Source: CAVUAT01 sp963739545
Lineage (GTDB): Bacteria > Actinomycetota > Thermoleophilia > Solirubrobacterales > 70-9
Length of the DNA: 64,000 nucleotides
Assembly (NCBI GenBank): GCA_963739545.1
Contig: CAVUAT010000014.1
Coordinates: 434,001 to 498,000 of the forward strand
Reading direction: 5' to 3'
Shown here: one piece after another, positions 1-10,640 of the stretch
Position numbering within the stretch: position 1 is the first letter of the stretch
Layout of the letters: the number at the start of each line of letters is the position of its first letter
The notes under the pieces: generated by a model
Seen by the model: only the letters and a program-made list of their open reading frames with translations
The model's database searches: none
Told to the model about the DNA's origin: nothing
Made by a program: the position numbers and the translations under genes

Positions 1-1933
<1,933 letters not shown>

Positions 1934-1940
1934 TCCTTCG

Positions 1941-1946
1941 ATCCTA
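1941..1946 (-). promoter_or_regulatory. Probable -10 element of mfd (leaderless type)
   Basis: Minus-strand TAGGAT lies seven bases before the GTG start of mfd. This puts the expected transcription start at or next to the start codon. An AAGGA sits directly against the GTG, too close for a usual ribosome binding site. Confidence 0.5.
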
Positions 1947-1954
1947 GGGAGAGG

Positions 1955-2692
1955 TCAGCTCTGGTAGGGAAGCCCGGGGCCGGTGCGCTGCCACTCGACC
2001 TGGCCGCGGCCCTCCTCGGCCGAGCGCTCGACGACGCCGTCCCAGCCATTCAGCATGCGCTTGATCCGCGCGATCGACTCGGGAGGGTGAACGGCGACCT
2101 CGGCGGCGAGCTGCAGCGCGACCTCCTCGGTGCGAGCGGCGGGCGCGACCCGGTGGATCAGGCCCATGCGGAGGGCCTCGTCGGCGGAGATGTTCCGCGA
2201 GGTCAGCAGCAGGTACTTGGCGGCCGAGAGCCCGCAGAGAGTGACCAGGCGGGCCGGGCCCACCGGGACGCCGAGGGCGGCTCCGGGGAACCTGAGGCGG
2301 AGGTTGCCTCCGCCGGCCCGCAGGTCGCACGCGACCGCGATCTCGGCGCCGCCGCCGACGACCGAGCCGTGGCAAGCGGCCACGGTGGCCTTGGGGAACG
2401 CGGTCAGCTGGTCGTAGAGGTCGGCGAAAAGCTGCATGCGGTGAACGCGGCCCTCGTCGTCGAGCTCCTCCTTGACGTCGGCGCCGGCCGAGAGGCCGAG
2501 GTGGTCGTTGGATGAGATGACGAGCACGCGAACCTCGTCGTCTTCGCGCGCGGCCGCTACGTGGGCCAGCATCTCCTCGAGCATCTGGGTGTTGATCGCG
2601 TTGCGGGCGCGCTCGCGCTCCAGCCGCAGCAGCGCGATTCCCGCATCGTCGACGCTGTAGCTGGTCAGCGCTTGGCCCTGTGGATCGCTCAC
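1955..2692 (-). CDS. Enoyl-CoA hydratase/isomerase family protein (crotonase)
   Basis: A 245-residue crotonase-fold protein. The two oxyanion-hole stretches are visible: SAGADVKE (about residue 68) and HGSVVGGGAEIA (about residue 110). The family hydrates or isomerises acyl-CoA thioesters; the substrate cannot be told from sequence. It starts at GTG 2692 and overlaps the pth stop by four bases, so it is translationally coupled to pth, and mfd follows 21 bases downstream. A fatty-acid enzyme inserted between pth and mfd is unusual for this housekeeping set. Confidence 0.88.
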   Translation of the reverse strand: MSDPQGQALTSYSVDDAGIALLRLERERARNAINTQMLEEMLAHVAAAREDDEVRVLVISSNDHLGLSAGADVKEELDDEGRVHRMQLFADLYDQLTAFPKATVAACHGSVVGGGAEIAVACDLRAGGGNLRLRFPGAALGVPVGPARLVTLCGLSAAKYLLLTSRNISADEALRMGLIHRVAPAARTEEVALQLAAEVAVHPPESIARIKRMLNGWDGVVERSAEEGRGQVEWQRTGPGLPYQS

Positions 2693-3348
2693 GTCGTCCC
2701 CTCCTCCTCCTCGTCCTCGGACGGCTCGGTCAGCAGCCGCTCGATCAGATTCTCGGTCTCGTCGGCGGCGGTGGCGACCAGCGCCTCGACATCCTCGCGC
2801 GGCTCGCGGAAGCGCCCGAGCACCCAGGCCGAGACGACCTCGGGGTCGGTGCTGTCGGGGCGCCCGACGCCGGCGCGGACGCGCCAGAAGTCCGGGCCTC
2901 CGAGGCCTCGGCCGAGGCTCTTCAGCCCGTTGTGGCCAGCCAACCCTCCGCCGAGCTTGCTGCGGACCTCGCCGAACGGCAGGTCGATCTCGTCGTGGAC
3001 CACGATCACCCGGTCGAGCGGAACTCCCAGCGAGCCGCGCGCCGGGCCGGCGGCCGACCCCGACTCGTTCATGAAGGTCTGCGGCAGCAGGACGCCCACT
3101 CGCGGCCCGCCGGGCCGCGAGCGCCCCTCGGTGATGAGGCCGCCGAACTTCTTTTTCGCCTTGGGCAGATCCCAGCGATCGGTGAGCTGCGCCGCGATCT
3201 CGAAGCCGAGGTTGTGGCGCGTGGCCGCGTAGGCAGCTCCGGGATTGCCGAGGCCGACGATCAGAACATCCGCGCGCCCGCCGCCGTCATTGACGTCGCT
3301 CGCGCGACCGTCGCTCCCGCGGCGCCGGCCGCGGCGAAACAGCGACAG
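2689..3348 (-). CDS. pth: Peptidyl-tRNA hydrolase
   Basis: Pth releases tRNA from peptidyl-tRNAs that drop off the ribosome. The family signature is clear: LIVGLGNPG, then TRHNLGF with the catalytic His, FMNESG, and HDEIDLPFG with the catalytic Asp, followed by GGGLAGHNGLKS. No ATG, GTG or TTG lies in frame between the previous in-frame stop (TAG overlapping the end of the upstream gene) and the conserved core. The best candidate start is CTG at 3348, six bases after GGGGAG, giving about 219 residues with a basic N-terminal extension beginning LSLFRRGRRRGS. A start lost to a sequencing error is the alternative. Confidence 0.9.
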   Translation of the reverse strand: MSLFRRGRRRGSDGRASDVNDGGGRADVLIVGLGNPGAAYAATRHNLGFEIAAQLTDRWDLPKAKKKFGGLITEGRSRPGGPRVGVLLPQTFMNESGSAAGPARGSLGVPLDRVIVVHDEIDLPFGEVRSKLGGGLAGHNGLKSLGRGLGGPDFWRVRAGVGRPDSTDPEVVSAWVLGRFREPREDVEALVATAADETENLIERLLTEPSEDEEEEGTT

Positions 3349-3351
3349 GGC

Positions 3352-3639
3352 CTACTCCCCTCCCCCGCCGCCGCCGGCGTCCCCTCCGCCGCCCCCGGAG
3401 TCACCGCCGCCGAAGTCGCTCCCACCGCCGGTATCGGATGCGCCGGAGTCCCCGACCTCGATCTGCTGGCTCGAGGGATCGATGGAGCCGGACTCGCGGG
3501 GATCGTCGCCGCGTTCGTCCGAACGGTCGTCCGAATGCTGGCTCCCGGCAAGAGGAAAGGTCTGCATCAAGCCGGGGTCCTGGTTCGTCCCGACATCCTG
3601 TGACCTGCGCCGCCTGAACAGTCGGTCGAACAGGCCCAA
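3352..3639 (-). CDS. Small Gly/Asp/Ser-rich protein of unknown function
   Basis: A 95-residue protein with a basic amphipathic start (MGLFDRLFRRRR) and an acidic, Ser/Asp/Gly-rich low-complexity rest ending in glycine repeats. I recognise no domain. It lies between rplY (3 bases upstream) and pth (3 bases downstream) on the same strand, so it is probably part of that operon. Its N-terminus resembles that of the SHOCT protein at 32.4-33.0 kb (MGLFDFLRRK), which suggests a shared membrane or partner-binding head. The low-complexity tail alone would not prove coding; the start, spacing and N-terminal pattern support it. Confidence 0.6.
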   Translation of the reverse strand: MGLFDRLFRRRRSQDVGTNQDPGLMQTFPLAGSQHSDDRSDERGDDPRESGSIDPSSQQIEVGDSGASDTGGGSDFGGGDSGGGGGDAGGGGGGE

Positions 3640-3642
3640 GGC

Positions 3643-4377
3643 TTACTCGCCGCCGCCGCCTTCACGGGAGTCGCTCTCGCGACCGTCGCCGCCACCCTCT
3701 TCGCCACCGCCATCTTCGGCGCCCTCCTCGCCCTCGGCGGGCTCGATCGGCTCGCCGTCCTCGCCGATGAGCTCGGCCTCCTCCTCGAGGTCGGGCTCGG
3801 GCTCCTCCTCGACGCGGGGCGGGCTCAGCGTGGCGATGGTGATCTCGGACGGATCGTCCACCATGAACTTGGCGCCGCTCGGCGGGCTCACGGTCTCGAG
3901 CGAGATCGTGTCGTTGATGACCATCTCGGAGACGTCAACGACGATGCGCTCGGGGATCTCGGTCGGGAGGGCCTCGACGGTGACCTCGCGGGTGACGTGC
4001 TCGAGCACGCCGCCCTCGCGTACGCCGGGCGCCTGGTCGGTGCCCTCCAGCTCGATCGGGACCTCGGACTCGATCGCCTCGTCGAGGCGGACCTCGAGGC
4101 AGTCGAGATGCACGACCTCGCCGCGGAGCGGGTGGCGCTGCTGCTCCTTGATCACGACCGGCACCGCCGTTCCGTCGCCGATCTGCAGGTCGAGCAGCGT
4201 CTGGCCCTCGGCGAGCAGGATCCGAAGGTCGCGCTCGGGGACCTGGAAGGGCTTGGCCTCGCCGCCGTGGCCGTAGACGACGCCCGGGATCAGGCCGTCG
4301 CGGCGCAGCCGGCGACTTGCGCGAGAGCCGAAGTTCTCGCGCGCTGAGACGTTGAGTGTCGCTCGGTCGGCAGCCAT
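3643..4377 (-). CDS. rplY: 50S ribosomal protein L25 / general stress protein CTC
   Basis: This is the long CTC form of L25, which binds 5S rRNA. The N-terminal L25 domain starts MAADRATLNVSARENFGSR and contains the GLIPGVVYGHGG turn; a second beta domain (TL5 type) follows, then a very acidic Glu/Asp/Gly-rich tail of about 60 residues typical of actinobacterial CTC proteins. I chose the ATG at 4377; an ATG three codons upstream (4386) is also possible. It stands first in a minus-strand run with the Gly-rich protein and pth, and is divergent from the ABC1 kinase gene 46 bases away. Confidence 0.92.
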   Translation of the reverse strand: MAADRATLNVSARENFGSRASRRLRRDGLIPGVVYGHGGEAKPFQVPERDLRILLAEGQTLLDLQIGDGTAVPVVIKEQQRHPLRGEVVHLDCLEVRLDEAIESEVPIELEGTDQAPGVREGGVLEHVTREVTVEALPTEIPERIVVDVSEMVINDTISLETVSPPSGAKFMVDDPSEITIATLSPPRVEEEPEPDLEEEAELIGEDGEPIEPAEGEEGAEDGGGEEGGGDGRESDSREGGGGE

Positions 4378-4423
4378 GGTGTCCATCCGGAGTTGGGCAG
4401 GAAGGCCTACTTTGGGAAGGTAG

Positions 4424-6007
4424 GTGACGAGCCAGGATAGAAAACTGGCTGAAGACATGGCCGCCGACCCCGACAAACGCACAGACAACGACGCCTCGGA
4501 AGAGGGCAACGAGCGCTGGGGCCTCGAGCTCCCGTGGCTCGACGAGCACCCGCGAGAGACAGCCCCCGAGGAGGCCCAGGAGGCTGAGGAGGCCGGGAGG
4601 ATTCCGAAGGGCCGCGTCGGCCGCTCGGCCAAGCTCGGCGCCGCGATAGGCGGCCAGGCGACTCGCTACGCGGGCACCGCCGCCTCCAATCTCGGCCGCT
4701 CCGATGAGCGCAAGCAGAAGCGCCTCGAGACGCGCCACCTCGAGTCGGCGCTGAAGATGGCCTCGGTGCTCGGCGAGATGAAGGGCGCTGCGATGAAGAT
4801 CGGCCAGATGGCGTCCTTCATCGACATCGACTTCCTGCCGCCCGAGTACCGCGAGATCTACCAGGAGCAGCTCGCGAAGCTCCGCTCAGACGCTCCCGCG
4901 ATGCCCTGGGAGGACGTCCGCGCGGTGCTCGAGGAGGAGTACGAGGGCCAGCCGCTCGAGCGCTTCTTCTCATCGTTCGACGAGGAGGCGACGGCGGCGG
5001 CGTCGATCGGTCAGGTGCACCGGGCGACGCTGCGAGACGGCTCGGAGGTCGCGGTCAAGATCCAGTACCCGGGTGTCGCCGAGGCGCTCGAGTCCGACCT
5101 CGCGAACGCCGGGATCCTCGTCCGAGTCGCCAAGGCGCTCGCGCCGGGACTCGACGCCAAGGCCATCGCCGGCGAGATCCGCGAGCGCGTGCTGGAGGAG
5201 CTCGACTACGAGTTCGAGGCCCAGAACCAACGCTCCTTCGCGCGCGCCTACGACGGCCACCCGTTCATCTACGTCCCGCAGGTGCACTCGCGGCTCTCGC
5301 GCCGCCGGGTGCTGGTCAGCGAATGGGTCGAGGGCCACGACTTCGAGTACGTGCGGACGCTCCCCCAGGACGAGCAGGACCTGTTCGGCGAGATCGTCTT
5401 CCGCTTCTGCTTCGGCTCGATCTACCACCTGCAGCACTTCAACGCCGATACCCATCCGGGCAACTACAAGCTGATGGACGACGGCCGGGTCGCCTTCCTC
5501 GACTTCGGCATGACCAAGCGCCTGTCGAGGAACCAGATCGCGCTCGAGCAGCGGGCGATCGACGCCGCCTCGCGCGACGACGCGGACGCCCTCCTCGAAG
5601 CGCTCGACGACCTCGGCTTCCTGCACAACCCCCAGCGGATCGACGCCGAGCGGTTGATGGACCACGTCCGCTTCGTCGGCGGCTGGTACCTCGACGACCG
5701 CGAGCTCGAGATCACCCCGGAGCGTGTGATGAAGATGATCGAGGTGACCTCCGACCCGCGCTCGGAGTTCTTCGACATGGTGCGCAAGGAGGCGCTGCCC
5801 GCGGACGAGCTGATGGGACGACGGATGGAGACCGGCCTCCTCGCCGTGCTGGCCCAGTTGCGCGCGACGGCGAACTGGCACCAGATGATGCGCGAGTGGG
5901 TCTACGCGGACCCGCCCTCGACCGTGCTGGGCGCTGCGGAGTGGCGCTACTTCGAGAGCCGCGGCACCTCTCAGACCCCCGGGCTCGCCAACCGCGAGAC
6001 CGCCTAG
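4424..6007 (+). CDS. ABC1/UbiB-family atypical protein kinase
   Basis: About 527 residues of the ABC1/ADCK/UbiB family. Visible are the family KxGQ motif (GAAMKIGQMASF, about residue 118), the Ala-rich nucleotide loop with ATAAASIGQVHRATL, the lysine in VAVKIQYP, and the metal-binding LDFGMTKRLS (DFG-like). Members support isoprenoid-quinone or lipid metabolism as atypical ATPases; the exact role here is unknown. The first ~60 residues are acidic and charged. GTG 4424 follows GGAAGG; ATG 4457 is an alternative. It is convergent with the GDPD gene and the two stops share the same CTAG. Confidence 0.9.
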   Translation: MTSQDRKLAEDMAADPDKRTDNDASEEGNERWGLELPWLDEHPRETAPEEAQEAEEAGRIPKGRVGRSAKLGAAIGGQATRYAGTAASNLGRSDERKQKRLETRHLESALKMASVLGEMKGAAMKIGQMASFIDIDFLPPEYREIYQEQLAKLRSDAPAMPWEDVRAVLEEEYEGQPLERFFSSFDEEATAAASIGQVHRATLRDGSEVAVKIQYPGVAEALESDLANAGILVRVAKALAPGLDAKAIAGEIRERVLEELDYEFEAQNQRSFARAYDGHPFIYVPQVHSRLSRRRVLVSEWVEGHDFEYVRTLPQDEQDLFGEIVFRFCFGSIYHLQHFNADTHPGNYKLMDDGRVAFLDFGMTKRLSRNQIALEQRAIDAASRDDADALLEALDDLGFLHNPQRIDAERLMDHVRFVGGWYLDDRELEITPERVMKMIEVTSDPRSEFFDMVRKEALPADELMGRRMETGLLAVLAQLRATANWHQMMREWVYADPPSTVLGAAEWRYFESRGTSQTPGLANRETA

Positions 6008-6870
6008 CTCTTCTTCGCCTTCGCCTTCGCGTCGTCGAAGGCGGGCTCGGCTTCGTCATCGAGCTCTTCCATAACGTCGCCGTCCTCGGGCTCGGGCGGC
6101 GGCTCGTCGCCGCCGATCACCCTCTCGGCCTGAGCGAACAGCCGCGGGTCGTTGCTCACGATTCCGCCCACGCCCATCTCGATCAGCTCGACCATGCGGC
6201 CGAGGTCATCGACGGTCCAGGCAATCAGCTCGACGCCGGCCTCAGCGGCGGCATCGACGGTGCGCGGCGAGATCACGTGGTGGTAGGCCCAGACGGCGCT
6301 CAGCCCCAGCTCCTCGACGCGCTCGCCGATCGCCTTCGGGAACTGCCGGCGCAGCACGGCCAGACCGCCGATCAGCGCCGGACGCAGCCAGCCGTGGCTC
6401 GTCCAGTCGCGGCGGGTCTTCGGGAAGGTCCAGCCGAGGCGAAGGTCGGGCTCGAGCTGGCGCAGTTTGACCAGGCTCGATATCTCCATCGTCGAGACCA
6501 TCGCGCGATTGACGAGCCCGTGCCCGGAGAGAGCGCCGGCGAGCTCGGCCTCGCGGCCCGGCAGCTTCAGGTCACAGTCGATCTCGACTTGGTCGAGGGG
6601 CGGGTATCGGAAGGCGTCGAGCGCGTCCGAGAGGCCGAGGACCTTGCGCGAAAGCGCGTCGTCGTAGTCGTGGGCGACGACCAGCTGGCCCTCACGGCCG
6701 CGCAGGACGTCGAACTCGATCATGTCGACGTCGTGGTCGATCGCCGCCTCGAAGCTCTCGATCGTGTTGCCGGTGACGATCGTGTCGGCGCCCTTGTGCC
6801 CGATCCTGCGATACACGGGCGAGGCGCCCGAATGCAGGGGCTTATCGCCCTCCTTGGAATCGTCCGCCAT
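6004..6870 (-). CDS. Glycerophosphodiester phosphodiesterase family protein
   Basis: A 288-residue GDPD-fold protein that would hydrolyse glycerophosphodiesters to glycerol-3-phosphate and an alcohol. The catalytic core is near the N-terminus: HKGADTIVTGNTIESFE with the catalytic His, then MIEFDVLRGREGQLVVAHD with the metal ligands and second His. The barrel ends with VSNDPRLF (about residue 240), followed by an acidic tail and a Lys/Ala-rich end. No signal peptide is visible, so it is probably cytoplasmic. The start at 6870 is supported by TAGCCT six bases upstream. Confidence 0.9.
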   Translation of the reverse strand: MADDSKEGDKPLHSGASPVYRRIGHKGADTIVTGNTIESFEAAIDHDVDMIEFDVLRGREGQLVVAHDYDDALSRKVLGLSDALDAFRYPPLDQVEIDCDLKLPGREAELAGALSGHGLVNRAMVSTMEISSLVKLRQLEPDLRLGWTFPKTRRDWTSHGWLRPALIGGLAVLRRQFPKAIGERVEELGLSAVWAYHHVISPRTVDAAAEAGVELIAWTVDDLGRMVELIEMGVGGIVSNDPRLFAQAERVIGGDEPPPEPEDGDVMEELDDEAEPAFDDAKAKAKKS

Positions 6871-6876
6871 GCGCGC

Positions 6877-6882
6877 AGGCTA
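6877..6882 (-). promoter_or_regulatory. Probable -10 element of the GDPD gene (leaderless type)
   Basis: Minus-strand TAGCCT ends six bases before the ATG at 6870. No Shine-Dalgarno-like sequence lies between them. Confidence 0.42.
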
Positions 6883-6914
6883 GCCCGATCATCAGTGTTA
6901 GGTTGCTCGCGACC

Positions 6915-7304
6915 GTGCCCCGCTCCCTGACAGCGCTCGCCTGCGCCGCTGCGCTGCTCGGCGCCATCGGGTGCGGAGAATCCGACCAGGAGCAGGCCCG
7001 CGAAGTCGTCCAGGCATACGTCGATGCTCAGAACGACGAGGACTTCGAGGCGGTCTGCGACCTCTACTCGGAGTCGCTGAAGCAGGAACTGGCGGTCGGC
7101 GAGAACTGCGCCGCGTTCGTCCAGGAGCAGACGACGGGGGCCGACATCCCGCAGGAGCTCGAGATCGTCGAGGTCCGGGTCCGCGACGACACGGGCACCG
7201 CCGACATCGACGCCGTCCGCGAGGGAGGCGAGGGCCCGAGCCGCCTGTCCGTGACGCTGACGAAGGACTCAGACGACGAGTGGCGGATAAGCGCGCTGCA
7301 GTAG
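6915..7304 (+). CDS. Small lipoprotein, NTF2/DUF4878-like
   Basis: About 130 residues. The N-terminus (VPRSLTALACAAALLG) ends in a lipobox, LGAIGC, predicting lipid attachment and export to the outer face of the membrane. The mature part carries an NTF2-like start (REVVQAYVDAQNDEDFEAVC) and ends WRISALQ, the usual layout of small lipoproteins of the DUF4878/SnoaL type. Its function is unknown. GTG 6915 gives a compact signal peptide; TTG 6903 in the same frame is an alternative. It is divergent from the GDPD gene. Confidence 0.72.
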   Translation: MPRSLTALACAAALLGAIGCGESDQEQAREVVQAYVDAQNDEDFEAVCDLYSESLKQELAVGENCAAFVQEQTTGADIPQELEIVEVRVRDDTGTADIDAVREGGEGPSRLSVTLTKDSDDEWRISALQ

Positions 7305-7424
7305 GCGGTTGGGCCACCGCGGCCGACGGCTTCGCCATCAACAGCCGCTTCCTCCCCCATCAGCATCCGCTTCCTCCGCTTCGCGTCCGGGAGCGGCTGC
7401 TTGCGACGCCGACGTCTGGATGCC

Positions 7425-8456
7425 TTAGAAGAGTTGGTTTTCTCCCGCGAAGATCTCGGAGACCGAGTCGTCGGTGAAGATCCGGCGGATCGAGTCGGCC
7501 AGCGTCTGGGACGCTGAGATGACCTTGATGTTGTCCGGCGCGCCGGGGCGCTGCGGCATCGTGTCGGTGACGACGATCTGCTCGATGTGCGAGTTCTCGT
7601 ACGCGAGGCGCTCGTAGGCCGGGCCCGAGAAGACGCCGTGGGTGGCGACCGCGCAGACGCGGGCCGCGCCCTCTTCGAGGACCGTGCTGGCCGCGGCGGT
7701 GAGGGTGCCGGCGGTGTCGATCATGTCGTCTACGAGGACAGCGGTCTTGCCCTTGACGTCACCGACGACGTAGCCGATCTCGGCGACCTGCTGGGCGGGC
7801 CGGTCCTTCTCCATGACGGCCCAGGTGCAGCCCACCTTGCGGGCGAAGTTGCGAGCCGTCTTCACGCGGCCGGCGTCGGGCGAGACGATCACGGGCTCCT
7901 CGTCGAAGGCGAGGTCCGAGACGTAGCGGGTCAGCATCGGCATCGCCGTCATGTGGTCGAGCGGGACGTCGAAGAAGCCCTGCACCTGGCCGGCGTGGAG
8001 GTCCATCGTCAGGACGCGGTCGACGCCGACGCCCTCGAGGCACTTGGCGACGATGCGGGCCGAGATCGGCTCGCGCGGCGCGGACTTCTTGTCCTGGCGG
8101 GCGTAGCCGTACCACGGCATGACGGCGATGATGCGGTGCGCCGAGGCGCCCTGGGCCGCGTCGATCATCGTCAGCAGCTCCATCAGCGCGTCGTTGGGGG
8201 TCATTCCCGCGGCCTGGTTGGCGGCGGTTGACTGAACGATGAAGACGTCGGCCCCGCGGATCGACTCCTCGTAGCGGCAGTAGACCTCGCCGTTGGTGAA
8301 GGTCTTGAGGGTGACCTGGCCCAGGTCGACATCGAGGTTTCCCGAGATCTTCGCCGCGAGATCCATGGAGGCGCGGCCGCCGAAGACCATCAGGCGCTTG
8401 GTGTAGTCCTGTGTTATCGCGCTGATCGCCTGCGGCCGGTCCTCGATGGTGCTCAA
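7425..8456 (-). CDS. prs: Ribose-phosphate pyrophosphokinase (PRPP synthetase)
   Basis: Makes PRPP from ribose-5-phosphate and ATP for nucleotide, His and Trp synthesis. The 343-residue protein has the class I Prs layout: MVFGGRASMDLAAKI near the start, the ATP-binding flexible region around YARQDKKSAPREPISA, the SPDAGRVKTARNFARK stretch, and the PRPP loop VLVDDMIDTAGTL near residue 240. The start overlaps the glmU stop by four bases, so the two are co-translated in the standard glmU-prs order. Confidence 0.97.
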   Translation of the reverse strand: MSTIEDRPQAISAITQDYTKRLMVFGGRASMDLAAKISGNLDVDLGQVTLKTFTNGEVYCRYEESIRGADVFIVQSTAANQAAGMTPNDALMELLTMIDAAQGASAHRIIAVMPWYGYARQDKKSAPREPISARIVAKCLEGVGVDRVLTMDLHAGQVQGFFDVPLDHMTAMPMLTRYVSDLAFDEEPVIVSPDAGRVKTARNFARKVGCTWAVMEKDRPAQQVAEIGYVVGDVKGKTAVLVDDMIDTAGTLTAAASTVLEEGAARVCAVATHGVFSGPAYERLAYENSHIEQIVVTDTMPQRPGAPDNIKVISASQTLADSIRRIFTDDSVSEIFAGENQLF

Positions 8457-9850
8457 GAGCCCTTCCCCTTCGTCTTCGCCTTCTTCTCAGCCTTCTCCGC
8501 GTACCCCTCGACGTTCTCCTGCCTCGACCGCGCGATGCCCAGAGCGCCGTCCGGAACGTCTTCGGTGATCACCGAGCCGGCACCAGTGTAGGCGCCGTCG
8601 CCGACTTCTACGGGCGCCACCAATGCAGTGTCAACCCCGGTGCGAACCCCGTCGCCGATCTTCGTGCGGTGTTTGCGGAAACCGTCGTGGTTGGCGGTGA
8701 TAGTCCCGGCGCCGAGGTTGGACCCGGCGCCGACGTCGGTGTCCCCGACGTAGGACAGATGCGGCACCTTCGTCCCGGCACCGATCTCGGAGTTCTTGAT
8801 CTCGACGAAGGTGCCGACCTTGGAGCCCTCCTTCAGGGCCGCGCCCGGACGCAGGTAGGCGAAGGGCCCGACGTTTGCCCCGTCACCGACGGCGCACTCG
8901 ATCAGGTATGAGTGCGGGACGCGCACGTCGCGTCCGAGACGGGAGTCGATCAGCGTCGTCATCGGGCCGACGACCGAGCCCGAGTCGACCGAGGTCGCGC
9001 CGCGGAGGTTGGTGCCGGGGGCGATCGTGACGTCGGGTGCGAGCTCGACGTCGGCGTCGATCCAGGTCGAGTCGGGGTCCTCGATCGTGACGCCGGCCCG
9101 CATGTGGTCGAGCAGGATGCGGCGGCGCGCCTCGTGGGTCACTCGCGCGAGGTCGGCGCGGTCGTTGACGCCGAGGTTGACCGCCGGGTCGCCAACCAGG
9201 TGGGCGATGACGGTACCGCCCGCATCGCTGATCGCCGGCAGCGCGTCTGGCAGGTAGTACTCACCCTGCGCGTTGTCGTTCGAGATCACGTCTAGCGCGT
9301 CGGCGAGGGCCGAACCTGAGAAGGCGTAGATGCCGACGTTCACCTCCTTGATCTCGAGCTCGGCGGGGGTGGCGTCGCCGGGCTCCCTGGCCTCGACGAT
9401 GCGCTCCACATCGCTGCCCGAGCCGCGGATGACCCGCCCGAATGTGCCCGGGTCGTCGAGCTCGGTGGTCATCACGGTGGCGGCTGCCCCGGCGTCGTCG
9501 TGGGCGGCGACCAGCGCGGCGAGGTCAGACCCCTGCAGTAGAGGGGTGTCGCCCGACAGGACGAGCACGGTCTCGCTCGCGGCGACGAAGTCGCGCGCGG
9601 CGCGGATCGCTCCCCCCGTGCCGTCGGAGCTCGGCTGCACGACGGTCTCCGTTCCATCTGGAAGGGCGGCGGAGAGGTCGTGGTCGGGCGAGACGATCAC
9701 GCAGACGCGCTCGGCGCCGGCCTCGCGCGCGGCGTGGATGGGCCAGGCGACCATCGGCCGCCCGCAGACCTCGTGCAGGACCTTGGGCGTCTCGGATCGC
9801 ATCCGGGTGCCCTGGCCAGCGGCCATGATCAAAGCAGTGGGGGCGCTCAC
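8453..9850 (-). CDS. glmU: Bifunctional UDP-GlcNAc pyrophosphorylase / GlcN-1-P acetyltransferase
   Basis: GlmU makes UDP-GlcNAc for peptidoglycan. The 465-residue protein has the N-terminal uridyltransferase domain, with ALIMAAGQGTRMRSETPKVL at residue 5, and a C-terminal left-handed beta-helix acetyltransferase domain (GLRAATS-type hexapeptide repeats from about residue 255, with YLRPGAALKEGSKVGTFVEI and the conserved GAGTITANHDG). The last 25 residues are Lys-rich. GTG 9850 is supported by TACGCT six bases upstream. It is the first gene of the glmU-prs operon. Confidence 0.96.
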   Translation of the reverse strand: MSAPTALIMAAGQGTRMRSETPKVLHEVCGRPMVAWPIHAAREAGAERVCVIVSPDHDLSAALPDGTETVVQPSSDGTGGAIRAARDFVAASETVLVLSGDTPLLQGSDLAALVAAHDDAGAAATVMTTELDDPGTFGRVIRGSGSDVERIVEAREPGDATPAELEIKEVNVGIYAFSGSALADALDVISNDNAQGEYYLPDALPAISDAGGTVIAHLVGDPAVNLGVNDRADLARVTHEARRRILLDHMRAGVTIEDPDSTWIDADVELAPDVTIAPGTNLRGATSVDSGSVVGPMTTLIDSRLGRDVRVPHSYLIECAVGDGANVGPFAYLRPGAALKEGSKVGTFVEIKNSEIGAGTKVPHLSYVGDTDVGAGSNLGAGTITANHDGFRKHRTKIGDGVRTGVDTALVAPVEVGDGAYTGAGSVITEDVPDGALGIARSRQENVEGYAEKAEKKAKTKGKGS

Positions 9851-9856
9851 CCCGGA

Positions 9857-9862
9857 AGCGTA
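9857..9862 (-). promoter_or_regulatory. Probable -10 element of glmU-prs (leaderless type)
   Basis: Minus-strand TACGCT ends six bases before the GTG start of glmU. The rest of 9851-9972 holds no recognisable gene. Confidence 0.4.
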
Positions 9863-9972
9863 GACCTACATAAGTTGCGACCGCGGGCGGCCGCGATCAT
9901 CCTTCGCGGCAGCTGCGCAGCCGCTCGACTGAGAGCGGCCTGGCGGTCGCTCTCTGGCGGGGCGAACTTCGC

Positions 9973-10617
9973 CTAACCCTCCTGCGTGCGGAATGCTGCA
10001 GTCACCAGGTCCACGATCTCCTTCGGCGCCTTCTCGGGCGAGCCGGCATCGTGGGGCGGCTCGGGGTCGTACTCGATGCCGAGCTGGACGGCCTGCGCGA
10101 CCTCGGGGCCCCATATCTCGGCGACCAGGAAGAGAGCCATGTCGATCCCGGAGGACACGCCGGCGGCGGTGACGATTTTCCCCTCGCGTACCACACGGTC
10201 GGGGACGGGCTCGGCGCCGAGCCCGGCCAGAGTGTCGCGCGCGAGCCAGTGGGTGGTCGCCGCGACGCCGTCGAGCAGGCCCGCGGCCGCGAGCAGCAGC
10301 GAGCCCGTGCAGACCGAGGTTGTCCAGGTGCTGGTCTCGTGGGCGTTCCTGATCCAGGCGAGAAGCGGCTCGTGCTCCAGCAGCGCGCGCGTTCCGTACC
10401 CACCCGGGACGACGAGGATGTCAGGGCTCGGGACCTCGTCCAGGGACGCGTCGGCGACCAGCGACAGGGTGTCGGACTCGTTGCGAAGCGGACCGGCCGT
10501 CTCCGCGACGAAGATCGACTCGGTCGCCGGCACGCTGTTCAACACCTCGTGCGGCCCGGTGATGTCGAGGGCGGTGAAGCGGTCGTAGAGCAGGTAGGCG
10601 ACTTGCATTGTGGCCAT
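9973..10617 (-). CDS. DJ-1/PfpI family protein (GATase1-like, isonitrile hydratase-type)
   Basis: About 214 residues with the class I glutamine amidotransferase-like fold. The nucleophile elbow TSVCTGSLLLAAAGLLDG carries the reactive Cys, preceded by ILVVPGGYGTRALL; this matches the AraC-associated/isonitrile hydratase branch of DJ-1/PfpI rather than the chaperone or protease branches. I chose ATG 10617 because the conserved first strand (MQVAYLLYDRFTALDI) begins there; an upstream in-frame ATG at 10659 lies inside an 18-base palindrome. The substrate is unknown. Confidence 0.82.
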   Translation of the reverse strand: MATMQVAYLLYDRFTALDITGPHEVLNSVPATESIFVAETAGPLRNESDTLSLVADASLDEVPSPDILVVPGGYGTRALLEHEPLLAWIRNAHETSTWTTSVCTGSLLLAAAGLLDGVAATTHWLARDTLAGLGAEPVPDRVVREGKIVTAAGVSSGIDMALFLVAEIWGPEVAQAVQLGIEYDPEPPHDAGSPEKAPKEIVDLVTAAFRTQEG

Positions 10618-10640
10618 GATGCCTGGTTCGCGGGCACTGG

